64,000 nt of DNA from Phocaeicola oris (lineage in GTDB: Bacteria > Bacteroidota > Bacteroidia > Bacteroidales > Bacteroidaceae): assembly GCF_021295095.1 (NCBI RefSeq), contig NZ_JAJLQX010000001.1, positions 1 to 64,000 on the forward strand, read 5' to 3'. Each line of letters opens with the position of its first letter. Position 1 is the first letter of the stretch. Under the pieces are notes generated by a model that saw only the letters and a list, made by a program, of their open reading frames with translations, was not told the origin of the DNA and made no database searches. The translations under genes and the position numbers were made by a program. Below, piece after piece: positions 33,702-43,759 of the stretch.

Positions 33702-35468
33702 ATGCAAAAGTTAGAACGATACTGTCCATACCTGTTTGCTTTGTTACTGATAGTTCTTTTTTATACTCAGTTGCAAAGTGTTCAGGAGTATGTCTTTTAT
33801 CATCGTGAGCAACAGCAGGTAATGGCTTGGGATTTCGATATACTCTGTCAGCGGTATCATGGTGTGGCAGGATTCTCTTTGTTTTTTGCGCATTTCCTTA
33901 GTCAGTTTTTCTTTATACCGGAAACAGGCGCCTGCATAACCGTTTTATTGGCCATGATTGCAGTCATGACTTTATGGTATGGTTGTAATCGATTCTGTCA
34001 TTCCTTTTATCTTTTCCCTTTATGTGCCATTCCGGTAGCATTTGAGTTGAGTAATTTGAATGACGCCTATTACCTTTATCAAGGTTTCATCAGTTATGTA
34101 TTGCTTTGCGTTTTTATAGCAGTTTACGCTTGGTTAGCCGATAAATTCTCCTTATATGCCCGAATGGTCATAGGAACTCTACTTTCCGTTCTGTTGTTTT
34201 ATTTGAGCGGACCGGTTTGTTTGTTATTGGGAACATTCATCTTGATTCATGCCTTGCTTGCTCATAAGGAAAAATGGTATTATCATATTCTCCCGTTATT
34301 GGTTGTAGCATTAATTACTGTTTATGCCGTCCGTTGGTGTTGGTTGCCATCTACCCGTACCGCTTTCAGTCAGGATTTATATTACAATATGTTGCTTTCC
34401 GTTCCAAAGACATTTAAGTTGTCTTGGGTTCTTTTGCTTATTCTTCCCTTTTTGTTCTTTGCCACTTCTAAATTACAAATATCCAAGTTGGGTATGCGGT
34501 TGGCTTTAAGTGTTGTTTTATTTTTGTGTGTAGGGACAGGCGTTTATGCTTTAAGTGAAAAAGACCGTAAGAATACCGATATTTTGTTAGAGTTGCAACA
34601 TGATGCCATTACGGAGAATTGGGACGCGATTCTCAACAATCGAAACGCTTACTCTCAAAACTATTTGGTGATGAACTATGTGAACTTGGCATTGTCAAAG
34701 AAACACCTGCTTCTGTCTCATTTCTTCCGTTATCCGCAACGGGATGTTCAAAATATTATGGTTGCCCGTGAGATTGATGATACCAATGTGCCATTATCTT
34801 TTGTCTTTAGTTTTATAACTTATCAGATGGGAGATATGGGAGCAGCTCAGAACCATGCTCATGATACTTTTGTCTGTACCATGTACGGTCAGCCAACCAT
34901 GTTGAAGATGTTGGTAAAAACTAACCTGATAAAGGGTGCCTATCCGGTGGCAGAGAAATATATCACTTTGTTGGAAAAGACTTGGCGTTACAGTGATTGG
35001 GCAAAAAATATGCGTAAGTTTCTTTATAATGACAAGGCGGTAGAGGCAGATCCCGATTTAGGGTTGATGCGCCGAGATCTTCCTGACGATGATACCATGA
35101 CTTCTGATACTTTTGAATGTCTGATAAAGACATTGGAAACTAATCCGGAGGATATGAATGCCCGTGATTATCTGATAGCATATCTCTTTCTTTATCGTGA
35201 TCAGGATTATATCAATCGTGTAGTGGAGAAATTTCATGACACTCCGGCATTAAAACCTTTTCCTGAACAGTTGCAGGAAGCCTTCTTGTTGGTAAATAAC
35301 GGAAACATTGATTATTGCCGTCCATACGGTGTTAGTGAAGGAATCATAAAACGTTATGCGCAATTTATGAATTTTCTGGATGAGGTTGAAAGGCGTGGAC
35401 TCAATCCTGCTCAAACCATGCGTAAGAGTTTTGGTAATACCATTTGGTATCAATTTATGTTTAACTGA
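33702..35468 (+). CDS. DUF6057 membrane protein
   Basis: Encodes 588 residues from ATG 33702; an in-frame ATG at 33669 is an alternative, and earlier starts lie inside the upstream terminator. About ten membrane helices (residues 10-330) are followed by a soluble helical repeat domain (about 340-588). It belongs to the Bacteroidota DUF6057 family. Its stop overlaps the next ATG (TGATG), so the two are translationally coupled. Function unknown. Confidence 0.8.
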   Translation: MQKLERYCPYLFALLLIVLFYTQLQSVQEYVFYHREQQQVMAWDFDILCQRYHGVAGFSLFFAHFLSQFFFIPETGACITVLLAMIAVMTLWYGCNRFCHSFYLFPLCAIPVAFELSNLNDAYYLYQGFISYVLLCVFIAVYAWLADKFSLYARMVIGTLLSVLLFYLSGPVCLLLGTFILIHALLAHKEKWYYHILPLLVVALITVYAVRWCWLPSTRTAFSQDLYYNMLLSVPKTFKLSWVLLLILPFLFFATSKLQISKLGMRLALSVVLFLCVGTGVYALSEKDRKNTDILLELQHDAITENWDAILNNRNAYSQNYLVMNYVNLALSKKHLLLSHFFRYPQRDVQNIMVAREIDDTNVPLSFVFSFITYQMGDMGAAQNHAHDTFVCTMYGQPTMLKMLVKTNLIKGAYPVAEKYITLLEKTWRYSDWAKNMRKFLYNDKAVEADPDLGLMRRDLPDDDTMTSDTFECLIKTLETNPEDMNARDYLIAYLFLYRDQDYINRVVEKFHDTPALKPFPEQLQEAFLLVNNGNIDYCRPYGVSEGIIKRYAQFMNFLDEVERRGLNPAQTMRKSFGNTIWYQFMFN

Positions 35469-36961
35469 TGTGTATGAAAAAGATAGCATACTTTATATTG
35501 TCAGGTGTCTTTCTTACCGCTTGTCAAGGTAATATCGAAGTGGCTCAGACATTGAATGAAGAACCGTTTATCTTCCCTGATTATAAGGAGGTGACAGTTC
35601 CATCGAATATTGCTCCATTGAACTTCCAATTGATGGATATGGGCGATACTGCCACTTGCTTGATTATAAAAGGTGGGTCTGCCTCGTTTCAAGTGTATGG
35701 CAAAGAAGGTGTTTTCGATATTCCTCAGCGTAAGTGGCGCGATATGCTTCAGCAGCAGAAAGGTAAAGAAGTTGAGTTTACCGTATGTAAGCGGAAAGAT
35801 GAACAATGGCAGGCATATCAGTCATTTTGTATACAAGTGGCAAATGAAGAGATAGATCCTTACTTAGTTTATCGTTTGGTTCCTCCCGGCTATTCTCCTT
35901 GGGATAAGATGGGTATTTATCAACGTAATCTTTCTACTTTTAAAGAAACGGCTATCTATGAGAATACGCTGACCGAATTGAACTGTCAGAATTGTCATTC
36001 TTTTAAGACGCAGAATCCCAATAAGATGATTTTCCATTCCCGTGCTTGGCATGGTGGAACCATATTGATTGATAATGGTAAAATTGAAAAGCTAAATACC
36101 AAAACTCCTGAAACCATATCCGCATTGGTATATCCGTCCTGGCATCCTACAGAAGATATGGTTGCCTTCTCAGTGAACGCTATCGGGCAAACATTCTTTA
36201 TGAGTCATGCTAATCGTCTGGAGGGTTTCGATGCCGCTTCGGATGTGGTGGTCTATGATACCAAGACTCATCAGATTTTCTCTTGCGATTTGTTGAAGAG
36301 TGATTCGGTCTTTGAGACACAACCGACATTTTCTTCTGATGGGAAAAGCCTGTACTTTGTTTCAGCTCCGGCTGTTAATCCTATGCCTGAACGTTATAAG
36401 GAATTGCATTATAATCTGTGCAGAATAGACTTCGACTCAAAAACAGAGACGTTTGGCGAAAAGGTAGATACCATATACAATGCCGCTCATGATTCTCTGA
36501 GTGTCTTTTTTCCACGGGTATCTCCCGACGGTAAGTATCTGGCTGTTGTCCGTCAACATTACGGACAATGGTCGATTTGGCATAAAGATGCCGACTTGTG
36601 TCTGATTAATCTTCAGACCGGAGAGATAGATCCGATGACAGACGCTAACAGTCATGATGCCGAGAGTTATCATTCATGGAGTCATAATAGCCGGTGGTTG
36701 GCTTTCAGCAGTCGGCGTGACGATGGATTGTATACCAAGCCGTATTTCACTTATATAGATAAGAACGGTAAAGCGCATAAACCATTTCTGTTGCCTCAGA
36801 AGAATCCTAAGAAGTATTACGACAATTTGCTGTTCGCGTACAATATTCCGGAACTTGTTACCGATAAAGTACAAGTGAATGAACGTTCAATTGCTGATAA
36901 ACTCAGAGACGATCCCGGTATCCATGTCACTTACAGTCATCACTTTTCAGGCCAGCGCTGA
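35468..36961 (+). CDS. PD40/TolB-like lipoprotein with a CxxCH motif
   Basis: Encodes 497 residues (ATG 35468 or 35474). Lipobox FLTAC (about Cys19), an N-terminal domain, then CQNCH (about 175), a c-type haem-binding motif, and six-bladed beta-propeller segments (YPSWHPTEDMVAFSVN, QPTFSSDGKSLYFVS, FPRVSPDGKYLAVVR, YHSWSHNSRWLAFSSRR). Periplasmic or surface protein coupled to the DUF6057 membrane protein. Its end overlaps the convergent uvrB gene by 22 bp. Confidence 0.82.
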   Translation: MCMKKIAYFILSGVFLTACQGNIEVAQTLNEEPFIFPDYKEVTVPSNIAPLNFQLMDMGDTATCLIIKGGSASFQVYGKEGVFDIPQRKWRDMLQQQKGKEVEFTVCKRKDEQWQAYQSFCIQVANEEIDPYLVYRLVPPGYSPWDKMGIYQRNLSTFKETAIYENTLTELNCQNCHSFKTQNPNKMIFHSRAWHGGTILIDNGKIEKLNTKTPETISALVYPSWHPTEDMVAFSVNAIGQTFFMSHANRLEGFDAASDVVVYDTKTHQIFSCDLLKSDSVFETQPTFSSDGKSLYFVSAPAVNPMPERYKELHYNLCRIDFDSKTETFGEKVDTIYNAAHDSLSVFFPRVSPDGKYLAVVRQHYGQWSIWHKDADLCLINLQTGEIDPMTDANSHDAESYHSWSHNSRWLAFSSRRDDGLYTKPYFTYIDKNGKAHKPFLLPQKNPKKYYDNLLFAYNIPELVTDKVQVNERSIADKLRDDPGIHVTYSHHFSGQR

Positions 36962-38985
36962 ATAAGAATGTCCTGTAGTTTCAACAGTTCATCGCGATAA
37001 GCAGCTGCTTGCATAAAGTCAAGTTCCTTAGCTGCTTGTTGCATTTGTTTTCGTGTTTCGTTGATTGCCTTTTCAAGCATTTGTCTGCTCATATACTGAA
37101 CTACGGGATCGGCAGCCAGCGAAGGGATCTCAGGCTCCACGTAAGCTTTCGGTTTGTTGATAAGCTTTTTCTTATCACTATGTTCTTCGGCCGCGGAGAG
37201 CAAAGCCTGATTCTGACGGCTTTTAATTTGTGTAGGAGTGATATGATGCTCCTCATTATACTTCAATTGCTTTTCACGTCGACGGTTGGTTTCACTGATG
37301 GTCTGTTGCATGCTATCGGTAATTTTATCGGCATACATAATGACTTTTCCGTTGACATTGCGTGCTGCACGACCTGCAGTCTGGGTGAGCGAGCGATGAG
37401 AACGTAGAAAGCCTTCCTTATCGGCATCGAGAATAGCCACGAGTGATACTTCCGGTAAGTCGAGTCCCTCACGCAGCAGATTAACTCCCACCAGTACATC
37501 AAAGAGTCCAGCTTTCAGATCGTTTAGAATTTTTACACGTTCCAATGTATCGACATCACTATGAATATAATTACATCGCACGTCATGATCAAGCAAGAAT
37601 TCGGTTAACTCTTCAGCCATTCGTTTGGTAAGTGTGGTTACTAATACGCGTTCATCTTTTTCAGCCCGCTGAAGAATTTCTTCCATCAGGTCGTCAATCT
37701 GATTCTTGCTGGGACGGACTTCTATCATCGGATCGAGCAAACCGGTAGGACGGATAACCTGTTCCACTACCACACCTTCGGCCTCTTGAAGTTCATAATC
37801 GGCCGGAGTGGCACTTACATAAATAATCTGCTTAGCCAGTTCCTGAAACTCATTGAACTTAAGCGGACGGTTATCGAAAGCAGATTTCATTCTGAAACCA
37901 TATTTTACTAAATTCTCCTTACGTGCACGATCTCCGCCATACATAGCCTTAATTTGTGGCACGCTGACATGACTTTCGTCAATGACTATGAGATAATCGT
38001 CAGGGAAGAAATCGAGCAGGCAGTAAGGACGTGTTCTGGCAGCCCTTCCGTCAAAGTAACGCGAGTAATTCTCTATGCCGGAGCAGTGTCCTAATTCGCG
38101 TATCATTTCCATATCGTAGGTAACACGTTCCTGTAGTCGTTTAGCTTCTAACATCTTACCCTCATCTTGCATTTCAGCCACTTCTTTTTTCAAGTCGTCT
38201 TCAATATGATAAACGGCTTGCATTTGGGAATCTTTTGTCGTCATGAACAGATTGGCCGGATAGATTTTATATTCGTCGAAAGTAGTCAGTGTCAATCCCG
38301 ATACCGGTTCCACTTCCGATATTTCGTCAATATCATCATCCCAAAATACCACTCTTAACAGGTTATCGCTATATGCGAGGAAGACATCTACCGTATCTCC
38401 TTTTACACGGAAGTTACCTCGATTTAGGTCTACATCGTTTCGTACATAAAGACTATCCACCAATCGGTGGAGAAATACATTTCTGTCGAGCTTCATTCCC
38501 TTTTTTATTTCGATGACATTATTATAGAAGTCCGCCGGATTTCCCATACCATATATACACGAGACGGAAGATACGACAATGACATCTTTTCGTCCTGAGA
38601 GCAGGGCAGAGGTAGCTGCCAGACGCAGCTTATCTATCTCATCGTTGATGGCAAGATCTTTTTCTATATAAGTATCCGAATTGGGCAGATAAGCCTCCGG
38701 TTGATAGTAATCGTAATACGAGACATAATATTCCACCGCATTGTTCGGGAAGAAACTCTTGAACTCTCCGTAAAGCTGTGCTGCCAATGTTTTGTTATGG
38801 CTCAGAACGAGCGTAGGCTTATTTACATTCTTGATGACATTGGCGATGGTAAAAGTCTTCCCTGAGCCGGTTACACCAATCAAAACCTGCGCGGGGTTAT
38901 GTTCTTCCACACCCTTTGTGAGCTGTTCTATTGCTTCAGGCTGGTCGCCGGTAGGCTGGTAGTCGGAAATAAGTTCAAAATTCAT
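36940..38985 (-). CDS. uvrB: Excinuclease ABC subunit B
   Basis: Encodes 681 residues from ATG 38985. Walker A GVTGSGKT (about 39), the beta-hairpin YYDYYQPEAY, DESH box, the helicase motif QTAGRAARN and a C-terminal UVR domain (about 635-670) that binds UvrC. Damage-verification helicase of nucleotide excision repair. A -7 box TACCTTTG lies at 39013-39006. UvrA is encoded 6 kb away. Confidence 0.98.
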   Translation of the reverse strand: MNFELISDYQPTGDQPEAIEQLTKGVEEHNPAQVLIGVTGSGKTFTIANVIKNVNKPTLVLSHNKTLAAQLYGEFKSFFPNNAVEYYVSYYDYYQPEAYLPNSDTYIEKDLAINDEIDKLRLAATSALLSGRKDVIVVSSVSCIYGMGNPADFYNNVIEIKKGMKLDRNVFLHRLVDSLYVRNDVDLNRGNFRVKGDTVDVFLAYSDNLLRVVFWDDDIDEISEVEPVSGLTLTTFDEYKIYPANLFMTTKDSQMQAVYHIEDDLKKEVAEMQDEGKMLEAKRLQERVTYDMEMIRELGHCSGIENYSRYFDGRAARTRPYCLLDFFPDDYLIVIDESHVSVPQIKAMYGGDRARKENLVKYGFRMKSAFDNRPLKFNEFQELAKQIIYVSATPADYELQEAEGVVVEQVIRPTGLLDPMIEVRPSKNQIDDLMEEILQRAEKDERVLVTTLTKRMAEELTEFLLDHDVRCNYIHSDVDTLERVKILNDLKAGLFDVLVGVNLLREGLDLPEVSLVAILDADKEGFLRSHRSLTQTAGRAARNVNGKVIMYADKITDSMQQTISETNRRREKQLKYNEEHHITPTQIKSRQNQALLSAAEEHSDKKKLINKPKAYVEPEIPSLAADPVVQYMSRQMLEKAINETRKQMQQAAKELDFMQAAAYRDELLKLQDILIQRWPEK

Positions 38986-39005
38986 AAACAAGTATATTAA
39001 GATTA

Positions 39006-39013
39006 CAAAGGTA
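39006..39013 (-). promoter_or_regulatory. -7 box of uvrB
   Basis: TACCTTTG on the minus strand, about 20 bp before the uvrB ATG. The -33 region is poor. The start region is divergent from bamD. Confidence 0.5.
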
Positions 39014-39095
39014 CGGCTATTTTTCTATTATTAATATCCGTTAGAATTAAAAAAAGGTTTGCAAAAATATTTTAGCATTAAAAAACAGTTAACTT

Positions 39096-39127
39096 TTTGT
39101 ATTATTCGATGGAATGGCGTAAATTTG
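39096..39127 (+). promoter_or_regulatory. bamD promoter
   Basis: TTTG (39096-39099), 20-bp spacer, TAAATTTG (39120-39127), a full consensus match. It also shows that the true start is ATG 39146, not the frame that opens at 39059. Confidence 0.8.
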
Positions 39128-39145
39128 TGCCCATATTTGATAAGA

Positions 39146-39991
39146 ATGAGAAGGAATACCATTATAGCTCTTGTATTAGCCTGCGGTGTTTTTACATCGT
39201 GTGGAGAATATAATAAGGTGTTAAAGAGTACTGACGCCGATTATCAGTATGAAGCAGCGAAGAGTTACTTTGGTGAGGGCAAGAATTCAAAAGCTGCCAC
39301 ATTACTGGAGGGATTGGTTACAGTGATGAAAGGTAGCGACAGGGCAGAGGAATCTCTTTATATGGAGGCAATGACTTATTATAATCAAACAGATTATCAA
39401 ACGGCTTCGCACTACTTCACTACCTATTACACTACTTATCCTCGTGGCTTATATGCTGAAGAGGCTCGTTACCATTCGGGGAAAGCTCTGTATCTGGATA
39501 CTCCGGAACCACGTCTGGATCAATCGGGTACTTATAAGGCGATTCAAGAATTACAATTGTTCATGGAATATTTTCCTCAAAGCAAGTATCATACGGAAGT
39601 TCAACAAATGATTTTCGAGTTGCAAGATAAGTTGGTTGTCAAGGATTATATGGCCGCCAAATTATATTATGACTTGGGTTCGTATACCGGTAACGGCAGT
39701 TATACTACCACGGGAAATAACTATTTGGCGTGCATTGTTACCGCGCAAAACGCGTTGAGGGATTATCCTTATACCAAGTTACGTGAGGATTTGTCTATCT
39801 TGGTGCTCCGTTCTAAGTACGATATGGCGAAGGAGAGTGTTTTAGAGAAGAAGCCTGAACGTATGCGTGAGACGATTGATGAGTATTATGCTTTCACCAA
39901 TGAGTTTCCTGAGAGCAAATACAAAAAGGAAGTCGACGCGATTTATAAGGATGCCAGCAAATACGTTGACAAGTTGAATGACGAAGAATAA
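39146..39991 (+). CDS. bamD: Outer-membrane assembly lipoprotein BamD
   Basis: Encodes 281 residues from ATG 39146, just after the promoter. Lipobox FTSCG (Cys19), then five TPR-like repeats (about 30-260; ADYQYEAAKSYF, AEEARYHSGKALY, MEYFPQSKYHTE, TNEFPESKYKKE). Part of the BAM complex that folds beta-barrel proteins into the outer membrane. Followed by the omega subunit gene (20 bp). Confidence 0.94.
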   Translation: MRRNTIIALVLACGVFTSCGEYNKVLKSTDADYQYEAAKSYFGEGKNSKAATLLEGLVTVMKGSDRAEESLYMEAMTYYNQTDYQTASHYFTTYYTTYPRGLYAEEARYHSGKALYLDTPEPRLDQSGTYKAIQELQLFMEYFPQSKYHTEVQQMIFELQDKLVVKDYMAAKLYYDLGSYTGNGSYTTTGNNYLACIVTAQNALRDYPYTKLREDLSILVLRSKYDMAKESVLEKKPERMRETIDEYYAFTNEFPESKYKKEVDAIYKDASKYVDKLNDEE

Positions 39992-40011
39992 AAGCATAAT
40001 TAAATATAAAT

Positions 40012-40347
40012 ATGGATTATAAAAAGACTAATGCTCCTACCAATACCACTGTCCGTGACATGGTAGATTTGTGGAAAGAGACCGGCAATGTGTATGAGAC
40101 TGTTGCTATTATAGGTAAACGTTCGAACCAAATTGCCGTTGAAATGAAAGCAGAACTCTCAAAAAAATTGCAAGAGTTTGCTTCTTATAGCGATAATCTG
40201 GAAGAAGTATTCGAGAACAGGGAGCAAATAGAGATCTCCCGCTATTACGAGAAGTTGCCAAAGCCAACGCTGATAGCTATTCAGGAGTTCGAGGACGGTA
40301 AGATTTATTATCGTAATCCGGCTAAGGAAAAAGAAAAATTTGATTAA
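40012..40347 (+). CDS. rpoZ: RNA polymerase omega subunit, Bacteroidota type
   Basis: Encodes 111 residues with the Rpb6/omega fold: NVYETVAIIGKRSNQIAVEMKAE (about 26-48, shown only as NVYETVAIIGKRSNQ) and a C-terminal acidic-basic tail. It assists assembly of the beta-prime subunit. Position directly after bamD is standard in Bacteroidales. Confidence 0.9.
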   Translation: MDYKKTNAPTNTTVRDMVDLWKETGNVYETVAIIGKRSNQIAVEMKAELSKKLQEFASYSDNLEEVFENREQIEISRYYEKLPKPTLIAIQEFEDGKIYYRNPAKEKEKFD

Positions 40348-40390
40348 GACCTTCTATTAAGGCCGTTTCGTTGAAGCGGTCTTATTTTTT
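40346..40390 (+). terminator. Terminator after rpoZ
   Basis: AAGACC (40346-40351) with GGTCTT (40378-40383), extended by TTC/GAA pairing, followed by a six-T run. Confidence 0.75.
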
Positions 40391-40429
40391 GCCTTATAGA
40401 TATCATCATTAACTTTAAATATTGTAAGA

Positions 40430-40876
40430 ATGATTCAACGTATACAATCTGTTTATTTGTTTATTGTGACCGTATTGAGCATTGTTAGTATGTGTCTTCC
40501 GGTAGGTTATTTCATGGGATCCGACGGTTCGATCATTACGTTTACCAATCTGTCGGTCATTGCTCAAGATCAAGTCAGTCATGCACCTTGGGCACTGTTT
40601 GTCATTCTACTCATTGTAGCTATATTGTCATTCGGGACCATCTTTTTGTTTAAACGCAGAATGCTGCAAATCCGTTTGACCATATTCAGCACCATTCTGC
40701 TGATATTTTATTATATTACATTTATCGTGTTCATTTTCATGCTGAAAGGTGATTCAAGTTATCGTCCGGCATTTGGAATCTGTCTGCCTGTTATCGGTAT
40801 AATCCTGAACTGGTTGGCTATCCGCGCCATCGGAAAAGATGAAGTATTAGTGAAAGCTTATGATCATTTAAGATAA
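40430..40876 (+). CDS. DUF4293 membrane protein
   Basis: Encodes 148 residues with four membrane helices, starting MIQRIQSVYLFIV and containing FKRRMLQIRLTIF and NWLAIRAIGKDEVLV near the end, as in the DUF4293 family of Bacteroidota. Function unknown. Often found beside rpoZ/bamD. Confidence 0.9.
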   Translation: MIQRIQSVYLFIVTVLSIVSMCLPVGYFMGSDGSIITFTNLSVIAQDQVSHAPWALFVILLIVAILSFGTIFLFKRRMLQIRLTIFSTILLIFYYITFIVFIFMLKGDSSYRPAFGICLPVIGIILNWLAIRAIGKDEVLVKAYDHLR

Positions 40877-40904
40877 GCATTTTGAAATTTACAGTGCGGG
40901 CTGT

Positions 40905-41600
40905 TTATCTCTTCAGGTCGAAGAGGTAGGCAGCCCGTACTCCCATATAAGTATTGGCCGATCGGTCGAAATAATCTTTCTTTGTATTCGGGTATATATC
41001 GCTCAGTCCATAGAAGAAACGTCCCTCAACGATGAAATGTCCTATTTTGGTATTCATCTCCATACCTGCTCCGGCTGCTATACCATATTCAAACTTCTTG
41101 TCTACTTCGAGGTTATACTGTGCGGTAGGAGAGCGTAAAGATGGATCCCAAGTGTCATCCGAACTCTTATCGACGCTGTCGCTAAGGTAATAGCCAAACT
41201 GCGGACCTGCGTTGATAAAGAATTGAAATCCCTTGGTAGTGGAGTCTTTTCCGAAAGCTAAATGAGCCATGAAAGGAATTTCCACATACTTAAACGAATG
41301 TTTGTAATAGTTTTCTGTTCCATCCTCTATCTTTTCGTTCCATCCTCGGGTAGAGTAGTTAATTTCCATCTGTACGCCACAAATCATACTGAAATATTTC
41401 TCGGTAATATAGCGCAACGTAACACCAACAGAAGGGCCGTTCAGCGTATTCTGCTTCACTTTAGGATTGAAGCTGACAGAAGCCATATTCATTCCACCGT
41501 TGATGCCGACAGCAAAGTTATGACGCTCGGAAATCAATTGCGCGGAAGCCGGAACGGAGAGAAGCGCTGTAACAGTTAATATAAGTATTGATCGTTTCAT
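40905..41600 (-). CDS. Outer-membrane beta-barrel protein (PorT-like)
   Basis: Encodes 231 residues. Signal peptide ends PASAQ (about 21); the rest is an eight-stranded beta-barrel with alternating hydrophobic strands (FAVGINGGMNMASV, FFINAGPQFGYYLSDS, YMGVRAAYLFDLKR). It resembles the OMP_b-brl_2/PorT family. Its ATG overlaps the stop of the LysM gene by 4 bp, so it is translationally coupled. Confidence 0.88.
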   Translation of the reverse strand: MKRSILILTVTALLSVPASAQLISERHNFAVGINGGMNMASVSFNPKVKQNTLNGPSVGVTLRYITEKYFSMICGVQMEINYSTRGWNEKIEDGTENYYKHSFKYVEIPFMAHLAFGKDSTTKGFQFFINAGPQFGYYLSDSVDKSSDDTWDPSLRSPTAQYNLEVDKKFEYGIAAGAGMEMNTKIGHFIVEGRFFYGLSDIYPNTKKDYFDRSANTYMGVRAAYLFDLKR

Positions 41601-43369
41601 TGCTCGAAGTCTGATTTGATCAGTTCACCGTTCTTGGCAAAGTGAACAAAAAATACTTTCTTATTGATGAAGCCTCCCCAATTGTTCACCCGCTCAAATT
41701 TGAATCCGGTCTGAATAGGGGTAACGGTGTATTTATTGAACGACTCTTCAAGATTATTTCCAAATCGTGATAACCCGCTCAACAGGTAGTAGGCGGTATC
41801 GAAGCCTAACATGCCATACTTAGGATAGGTGTTCGCCATCTCCTTTCCATACCAACGACGGAAAAGAGAGGAATAACTTACAGCTTCGGGGAACAGATTA
41901 TTTGTATAGAAAGAAGAATAAAAATATGTGCCGAGCGTATAAAAATCATGAATATGATCGCTGGTATAAGTTTGCCATTCCGGATAACCAAAAAGATGAA
42001 CCTCATACCCCGGATGTTCCTTGGTAAGAGCTACTAACTGAGGCAGCAGCTTAATAAGCGTTACGTTTGAGCCGGATACCGGAATGAAGATATTATTTTT
42101 CAGCGTGTCGGCTGCCGCGGACATGGAAGCCTCTAATATATTATCGCCTTTTAAGTCTGTATATGGAATATGATTGTCGTGAAGCTCAGACTTCAGTCCG
42201 TTAATGAAGACCAATTTGTCGTTTGAAGAATCATTCGTATCAAGGAAGATAACATTTGCGTTGTTATTGAACTTACGAATAAAATGATCGTAAACCTCCG
42301 AGAACAGATACGATTGTGGCGTATTGATTTGGTATATGTACGGATTGCTGAACACATGATTATCTTTTGAAGTGAACGGAATTACCGTACGGATTTTATT
42401 GGTTTGAGCGAACTGAGACAACGGTTCTATCTGTTCGGTAACAGCCGGACCGATGATGATATCCATGTTTTTCATCTCGCTCTTTCGCAGAATAGGGTCG
42501 ATGGAAGTGGAGGATGTACCGCTGTCGTATGTATAAATATCGAGAGAGGTACCTTTCTTTTTCAAACTGTCGGCAGCCAACAGAAATCCCTCGTAGTACT
42601 CCACCATACGGCGGTCGGATTTGAAAGGAAGGATAACGGCTACCTTAATCTTGTTGTATGCATGAAACTCTGTTTTATTGTTGCGGAAGAGTTCATCGTT
42701 GGTAGGATCATTGCTTTGCTTATTCGTCGTGGCGACAGAACTCGAATACGGAATAGCCAGATATGAGCCTTTTTTTAGTTTCCCGTTCTTTAATTCAGGA
42801 TTAGCGGCTTTCAGTTCGTCTTCTGTGATATGGTATTGACGACAGAGACTGAAAATAGTCTCTCCCTTTTTTACTTTGTGCATGTCTTGCCACTTGTTTT
42901 GAGACTGTCCAATTGATGAAATCGGATTATCAGTCTTATTATTGCTTTTCCGTATGTTATCGGCATCCTTTTTAGGGGTGTTCGATACCGGTATAACTAT
43001 CACCTGACCGGCACGGAAATTTTTTTCGCTTAAACCGGGATTGGCTTGGCAAATAGCATTGGCAGATACATTATAATTAACGGAGATACGATAGAGTGTT
43101 TCTCCCGATTGAATGGTGTGAAAGGTCTGCTTCGTCTTTGCTGTTACCTGTGGAATTTTCAGTGTCTTGCCTTCTTTAATTACCTGATCGCTTCCCGGGT
43201 TCAACCGTACGATATCATCGATTGTTACATTATACATACTGGCAATGGAATAAAGGCTTTGACCTTTAGTAATAGTATGTAGAAAGAATTTGTCTTGTGA
43301 CTGGCTGAATGCTGCGATGGGTAGAACCGACAAAGCAAGCATCACGTATAATGTCTTAAAAAATTTCAT
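41597..43369 (-). CDS. LysM-repeat protein with periplasmic-binding fold
   Basis: Encodes 590 residues from ATG 43369. Signal peptide ends AAFSQ, then three LysM domains (about 30-75, 85-130 and 165-210; e.g. HTITKGQSLYSIASMYNV) for peptidoglycan binding, and a type I periplasmic-binding domain (about 240-585, IKVAVILPFKSDRRM). Cell-wall-bound sensor or scaffold. Gene pair with the OMP barrel. A -7 box TACTTTTG lies at 43403-43396. Confidence 0.9.
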   Translation of the reverse strand: MKFFKTLYVMLALSVLPIAAFSQSQDKFFLHTITKGQSLYSIASMYNVTIDDIVRLNPGSDQVIKEGKTLKIPQVTAKTKQTFHTIQSGETLYRISVNYNVSANAICQANPGLSEKNFRAGQVIVIPVSNTPKKDADNIRKSNNKTDNPISSIGQSQNKWQDMHKVKKGETIFSLCRQYHITEDELKAANPELKNGKLKKGSYLAIPYSSSVATTNKQSNDPTNDELFRNNKTEFHAYNKIKVAVILPFKSDRRMVEYYEGFLLAADSLKKKGTSLDIYTYDSGTSSTSIDPILRKSEMKNMDIIIGPAVTEQIEPLSQFAQTNKIRTVIPFTSKDNHVFSNPYIYQINTPQSYLFSEVYDHFIRKFNNNANVIFLDTNDSSNDKLVFINGLKSELHDNHIPYTDLKGDNILEASMSAAADTLKNNIFIPVSGSNVTLIKLLPQLVALTKEHPGYEVHLFGYPEWQTYTSDHIHDFYTLGTYFYSSFYTNNLFPEAVSYSSLFRRWYGKEMANTYPKYGMLGFDTAYYLLSGLSRFGNNLEESFNKYTVTPIQTGFKFERVNNWGGFINKKVFFVHFAKNGELIKSDFEQ

Positions 43370-43515
43370 CGGCAATCATAATTAGTTTCTGGTTACAAAA
43401 GTACAAAAAAAACGATACGAATCTGTTTTTATCTTATAATTAATGAGTTCTACCGATTATAAGACAGATGCCGATGCCCTTCATAGCATCTCAGGCATTG
43501 ATTATGGTCTCCTTA

Positions 43516-43650
43516 TAAAGTGATCAGTACGATATCCGAAACTGATCCGCATGAGTTGTTCGGTTCATGCGTATCAGTTGTCCAACTCATGCGCATCATT
43601 TGCTAAACTCATCCGCATGAGTTGCTCGGTTCATGCGTATCAACTCGGAT
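43516..43650. repeat. 22-bp phased dyad array D (6 units)
   Basis: Cores at 43523, 43545, 43567, 43589, 43611 and 43633, exact 22-bp steps. Left edge AAAGTGATCA; the right edge lacks the usual ATCACTTT. It lies 65 bp upstream of the uvrA -33 box. Confidence 0.88.
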
Positions 43651-43715
43651 GTTGTTAACCAACTCTTTACGTAAGTATACATACAACAAAGTTTATTAAT
43701 AAATATATAAGAAAT

Positions 43716-43747
43716 CTTGTTTCTTGAGGAGAATTGGAGTAACTTTG
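43716..43747 (+). promoter_or_regulatory. uvrA promoter
   Basis: CTTG (43716-43719), 20-bp spacer, TAACTTTG (43740-43747). It places the start at ATG 43760 and excludes the longer frame that begins at 43724. Confidence 0.65.
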
Positions 43748-43759
43748 TCGGTTCAAAAA

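Larger units (their letters stand above)
43370..43759. other. Divergent region with array D and uvrA promoter
   Basis: 390 bp between divergent genes. It holds the minus-strand -7 box (43403-43396), repeat array D (43516-43650) and the uvrA promoter (43716-43747). I see nothing else. Confidence 0.6.
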
